Positions 60,993-64,000 of a stretch of 64,000 nt of DNA are shown here, piece by piece. How positions within the stretch are numbered: the first letter of the stretch is position 1; every line of letters begins with the position of its first letter. This stretch comes from Pseudomonas putida. GTDB taxonomy: Bacteria > Pseudomonadota > Gammaproteobacteria > Pseudomonadales > Pseudomonadaceae. The position numbers were made by a program, and so were the translations under genes. The notes beneath the pieces are model-generated. The model saw nothing but the letters and a program-made list of their open reading frames with translations. It ran no database searches and had not been told where the DNA came from. The DNA is taken from NCBI RefSeq assembly GCF_001976065.1, contig NZ_MNAH01000012.1, forward strand, positions 124,001-188,000, read 5' to 3'.

Positions 60993-61880
60993 TCAGAAAG
61001 GCGCGTCGCCCTGGATGGTGGTGCGATACAGCTTGCGGCGCAGATGGCTGGGGCATCCGGCGGCGAGATGGATCAGCGAACGGTTGTCCCAGAACACCAG
61101 GTCATGGGGCTGCCACTGATGGCGGTAGATGTTTTGCGGCAACACGCTGTGGGCGTAGAGCTCGTCGAGCAATTGCTTGCTCTCGTCTTGCGGCAAGCCA
61201 ACGATGCGGGTGGTGAAACCCTCGCTGACGAACAACGCCTTGCGGCCGTTTTCCGGGTGGGTGCGCACGACCGGGTGGATGACTTCGGCGACTTGCGCCA
61301 GTTGTTCCGGGGTCAGGGTCGGGCGCCAGTTGCCTTCGAACTTGGTTTCGCTGTAGCGCGCCGTGTAGGAGTGCGCGGCCGAGCGACCTTCGACGGCTTT
61401 GCGCAGCGCCTCGGGCAGGTTGTCCCAGGCTTTGTGCATGTCGGCGAACAGGGTGTCGCCGCCTTCGGACGGCAGGTCCTGGGCATGCAGCATCGAGCCC
61501 AGGCTTGGCAGTTCTTTGTAGGAAAGGTCGGAGTGCCAGAACTTGCCGGCGTCACCCAGGCCGATGGATTGGCCATTCTCGATGATGTTGGAAACGATGA
61601 GGATTTCCGGGTGCCCGGCCAGCAGGAATTGCTTGAGCACATGGATCTGCAACACGCCAAAACGACGGCTGAAATCGATTTGCTGCTCGGGGGTGATGCG
61701 TTGGTCGCGGAACACCACCACATGATGATCCAGGTGCGCACGGTGAATGCGCGCGAAGTCCTGGTCATTGACCGGGCGGGACAAATCGAGACCGACGATC
61801 TCGGCACCCACCGCCCCGCTGAACGGGCGGACTTCGAAAAATTGTGGCGCGATGCTTGGCGATGCTGAAGCTGCAGACAT
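60993..61880 (-). CDS. TauD/TfdA family 2-oxoglutarate-dependent dioxygenase
   Basis: A 295-residue non-haem iron enzyme. The facial triad is visible as WHSD (His and Asp, about 115-117) and the distal His in SLIHLAAG; the 2-oxoglutarate-binding Arg is in RKLYRTTI near the C-terminus. TauD-type enzymes oxidize taurine or alkyl sulfates and release sulfite or sulfate. It heads the operon dioxygenase-binding protein-ATPase-permease; I recall a same-order, sulfur-starvation-induced cluster in P. aeruginosa. The substrate (taurine, alkyl sulfate or other) cannot be fixed. Confidence 0.92.
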   Translation of the reverse strand: MSAASASPSIAPQFFEVRPFSGAVGAEIVGLDLSRPVNDQDFARIHRAHLDHHVVVFRDQRITPEQQIDFSRRFGVLQIHVLKQFLLAGHPEILIVSNIIENGQSIGLGDAGKFWHSDLSYKELPSLGSMLHAQDLPSEGGDTLFADMHKAWDNLPEALRKAVEGRSAAHSYTARYSETKFEGNWRPTLTPEQLAQVAEVIHPVVRTHPENGRKALFVSEGFTTRIVGLPQDESKQLLDELYAHSVLPQNIYRHQWQPHDLVFWDNRSLIHLAAGCPSHLRRKLYRTTIQGDAPF

Positions 61881-62000
61881 AAATCACTCCCACGCACGGC
61901 ACGCTCAAGGGCGCGCGCGTCGATCAGAAACTCACGGAGGTTCCGTGTTGGTTCGTGTCGTGCGGCGCGCCGATTGGTCGGCAGGTACGCAGGGGTGTAA

Positions 62001-62050
62001 CTTTATAGATATAAGAAATTAAATTTAAATACCGTTAATGAATAACGATA
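62001..62050 (-). promoter_or_regulatory. AT-rich promoter region of the TauD-type operon
   Basis: The 272-base space before the dioxygenase has a very AT-rich core. On the minus strand it reads ATTCATTAACGGTATTTAA, then ATTTAATTTC, close in composition and in the ATTC...TATTTAA order to the oscA site at 26135-26159. A CysB or Cbl-like activator is plausible but not shown. Confidence 0.4.
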
Positions 62051-62106
62051 TGGCTTTTGCTGTGCTCCATTTTGAGGCCAAAGGCGATTTCGCTGAGCCA
62101 CAATCC

Positions 62107-62130
62107 CTGTAGGAGCTGGCTTGCCAGCGA
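62107..62130. repeat. Single REP (first family)
   Basis: TGTAGGAGCTGGCTTGCCAGCG without a visible inverted partner, just downstream of the AlgJ-like gene's stop. Confidence 0.85.
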
Positions 62131-62152
62131 TGAGGCCATCAGCCTCATCCGT

Positions 62153-63307
62153 TTATTTGGCCCACTCGATGACTTCACTGTATGACGTTTGCAAATCCCG
62201 CTCAGGAATCTCCCAGATCACCAACTTCGGCGGTGTCTGCTTGAACGCCGGATTATCGAAATAACCATTGGCGCCAGCGGAAAACTCACCACCGTCCTTG
62301 GCAAAGTTGCCGATCGGCGCGCCCAGCGCCTGTTGCAGGAAACCGGCAAAATTGGAATTGCGTGAAAACGAAGTACCGATCAGCGCCACGTTCGGCAAAT
62401 TGTCATCGCCGAACAGGTCGTCGAGACTATCGTCTGCGCTTTGCACTTCGGCAGCCTTCTCGGTGATGTGGGTGGCAGCGACAGTTTCCGGCTGCGGTTG
62501 CCAGGTCACCGGCAGCCACTCAAGCCCTGCCAATCGCACCAGGTCACCAGGACGGCGAGCCGGGTCCTGAATTTTCACCTCGAAGTCTTTGTGTGGCGTC
62601 GCAGTGATGCCAAGGGCTTGTACGTGCCTGGCCACCGCCTTGGCCGCCGCCGCGGAACCGGTTTCGCTCCAGTGGGTGTCGGTGCGCAGGTAGGCGTCGG
62701 CACCCAGGGGTTGCAAGGTCGGGGCGAGATCTATCGCGACGACACCGGCCTTGTTCAAACCATCGACCCACGCCACTGCACGCTGCTGCAACTGCACCGG
62801 ACGGCGCAGGTCGCACAGTTGCGCACTGGCGATACGGCTCTTGTCCGGCACCACCGCCACCAGCAACTTGATGCCGTGCCCGGCCAGGCGCTGCTGGATC
62901 TTTCGCACCACACCCGCTTTGATCTCAGCATTATCTTGAGCGTGACGATTGATACGCATCTCATCGGTCAGGAACAGCCAGCCTGGGCAGCCGGAACGCA
63001 CACGCGGACCTGTATCACCCAGCAACAGCCAACTGGCACCACGTTCCAGGTCCGCGGCCTGTTCCGGCAAGGCAGCCTTCGACAGCTGCTTGGCGACCTT
63101 GTGGGTGACCTCGCCGTGCAGCGCATCATCGAGCGTCAGCTTGAGTGGCAGCATCTCGACTTTGCCGCTTAACAGCAGCCAGGCGCAGGAGACGAAACCC
63201 ATCGCCAGAAAGCCCACGAAAAAGACGCCCGATGCCTTGCTGACAGGGGCGGTCACTTCGCTGGATTGGGCCGTTATTTTGGACAAGGAAGTCATGGGCG
63301 CGGTCAT
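62153..63307 (-). CDS. AlgJ/AlgX-type polysaccharide O-acetylation protein
   Basis: A 384-residue protein. An N-terminal membrane anchor (VFFVGFLAMGFVSCAWLLL, about 28-46) leads to a periplasmic SGNH-hydrolase-like AlgJ domain. The DTHWSETG motif (about 210-217) carries the catalytic Asp-His pair and GTSFSRN the nucleophile serine. It transfers or accepts acetyl groups for export polysaccharide modification. Its ATG shares a base with the stop of the upstream MBOAT gene (TGATG), so the two act together. Which polysaccharide is modified is unknown. Confidence 0.88.
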   Translation of the reverse strand: MTAPMTSLSKITAQSSEVTAPVSKASGVFFVGFLAMGFVSCAWLLLSGKVEMLPLKLTLDDALHGEVTHKVAKQLSKAALPEQAADLERGASWLLLGDTGPRVRSGCPGWLFLTDEMRINRHAQDNAEIKAGVVRKIQQRLAGHGIKLLVAVVPDKSRIASAQLCDLRRPVQLQQRAVAWVDGLNKAGVVAIDLAPTLQPLGADAYLRTDTHWSETGSAAAAKAVARHVQALGITATPHKDFEVKIQDPARRPGDLVRLAGLEWLPVTWQPQPETVAATHITEKAAEVQSADDSLDDLFGDDNLPNVALIGTSFSRNSNFAGFLQQALGAPIGNFAKDGGEFSAGANGYFDNPAFKQTPPKLVIWEIPERDLQTSYSEVIEWAK

Positions 63308-64000
63308 CAGAACTGGAAGTACAGGAAGGGGACTGACTCACGGCTCGCGACCAAAGCGAACGCGAGCAGGAAACCCAGCATCGGTGCAAACAACGCATGA
63401 CCGACGTAGCGATGCTCAAAGCGGCCTTGCAGTACCGGTGCAACGATGTACAGCACACCGAGCAGCGCCGCGATGCCGTGGACGGGACGCAAGGTCACCG
63501 CCAACGCATCGCCCAATGCGAACCCCTGCAGGCCGAACTGTCCGGCATACATCGTCACTGCCGAATGGAAATCCGGAGCACGGAACAAGGTCCAGGCCAG
63601 GAACACGAATAGCAGTGTCAATGTGTGCGACAGCAGGGGCGGAACACTCGGCAGGCTGGAGCGTGACCACAGGCGATCGACGCACAGGGCGATGCCGTGC
63701 GCTGAACCCCACAACAGGTAGTTCCAACTGTCACCGCCATGCCACAGACCGGCAATGGCCATGGTCAGGAACAGATTGCGGTAGGTCTTCCACGCACCGT
63801 TGCGGTTACCGCCCAGGGCAATGTACAGGTAGTCGCGCAGCCAGCTTGACAGCGACAAATGCCAGCGCCGCCAGAAGTCCTGGATGCTGCTGGCCAGGTA
63901 CGGCCGATTGAAGTTTTCCGGGAAGTGAAAGCCCAGCATCAGGCCCAGGCCGATGGCCATGGCGCTGTAGCCGGCGAAGTCGAAAAACAGTTGCAGCGAG
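63307..64000 (-). CDS. MBOAT family O-acetyltransferase (AlgI-like), partial
   Basis: The C-terminal 231 residues of a membrane-bound O-acyltransferase; the start lies beyond the window, with the open frame continuing to the edge (FFDFAGYSAMAIGLGLML). The conserved PYLASSIQDFWRRWHLSLSSW and the active-site His in GLWHGGDSWNYLLWG are present. It moves acetyl groups across the membrane for the AlgJ-like partner downstream. Confidence 0.9.
   Translation of the reverse strand, partial: SLQLFFDFAGYSAMAIGLGLMLGFHFPENFNRPYLASSIQDFWRRWHLSLSSWLRDYLYIALGGNRNGAWKTYRNLFLTMAIAGLWHGGDSWNYLLWGSAHGIALCVDRLWSRSSLPSVPPLLSHTLTLLFVFLAWTLFRAPDFHSAVTMYAGQFGLQGFALGDALAVTLRPVHGIAALLGVLYIVAPVLQGRFEHRYVGHALFAPMLGFLLAFALVASRESVPFLYFQF

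Overview
The window reads as a stretch of chromosome from a Pseudomonas of the fluorescens group. The evidence is the high GC content, the REP/REPIN palindromes of two families scattered between genes, the gene order cysA-cysW-cysT-sbp-oscA next to a PAS-GGDEF-EAL gene and desA, a gabD-gabT pair, and the protein families themselves. No phage, integrase, insertion sequence or CRISPR array was seen. About 60 protein genes and one tRNA (Arg, anticodon CCG) can be supported.

Layout. 0.2-6.7 kb: a sulfur-scavenging run of two tandem SfnB-type oxidoreductases, a flavin-dependent LLM monooxygenase and a metQ-metN-metI transporter. 6.7-8.1 kb: a long structured leader before a small orphan protein, then a methyltransferase. 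8.1-13.4 kb: an RND pump with two adaptor proteins (TriABC-like architecture). 13.5-17.4 kb: a lone AAA ATPase, an orphan metQ, a sigma-54 activator without a DNA-binding domain, and a small hydrolase. 17.4-18.0 kb: a gene-poor stretch with REPs, a possible 8-residue leader peptide with terminator and a possible TonB-tail remnant. 18-22 kb: desaturase with divergent AraC regulator, a receiver-only response regulator, a Crp/Fnr regulator and an Mpo1-like membrane protein. 22-26 kb: the sulfate ABC transporter operon with oscA. 26-32 kb: cyclic-di-GMP enzymes around desA and an HDOD response regulator. 32-35 kb: gabD-gabT. 35.3 kb: tRNA-Arg.

35.5-38.7 kb: a tightly overlapping operon of von Willebrand lipoprotein, ECF sigma factor, anti-sigma-like protein and small acidic protein. 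38.8-43.5 kb: YbhB-like protein, Rieske/FAD reductase, DUF945 protein and a membrane protein. 43.6-48.7 kb: a MarR-controlled AaeXAB-type efflux operon with its own outer-membrane channel. 48.7-51.6 kb: DUF2789, YbaK, NfeD and slipin genes and a membrane protein. 51.7-57.0 kb: an EmrAB-type MFS tripartite pump with a LysR regulator. 57.2-58.1 kb: an orphan RHS-core gene. 58.2-61.9 kb: a TauD-type dioxygenase with an ABC importer. 62.1 kb to the end: AlgJ-like and AlgI-like polysaccharide O-acetylation genes, the last running off the window.

The strongest theme is sulfur starvation. Sulfate import (sbp-cysTWA, oscA), organosulfur desulfonation (SfnB, LLM and TauD enzymes), sulfonate-type and methionine-type importers and an SfnR-like activator all lie in one 62-kb segment. 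Several have an AT-rich upstream sequence with a shared core, which suggests CysB-type co-regulation; this is inference. A second theme is efflux, with three different tripartite pumps. The most promising undescribed elements are the structured leader at 6.87-7.09 kb, the sigma-54 activator without a helix-turn-helix, and the mini-ORF/terminator cassette at 17.7 kb.
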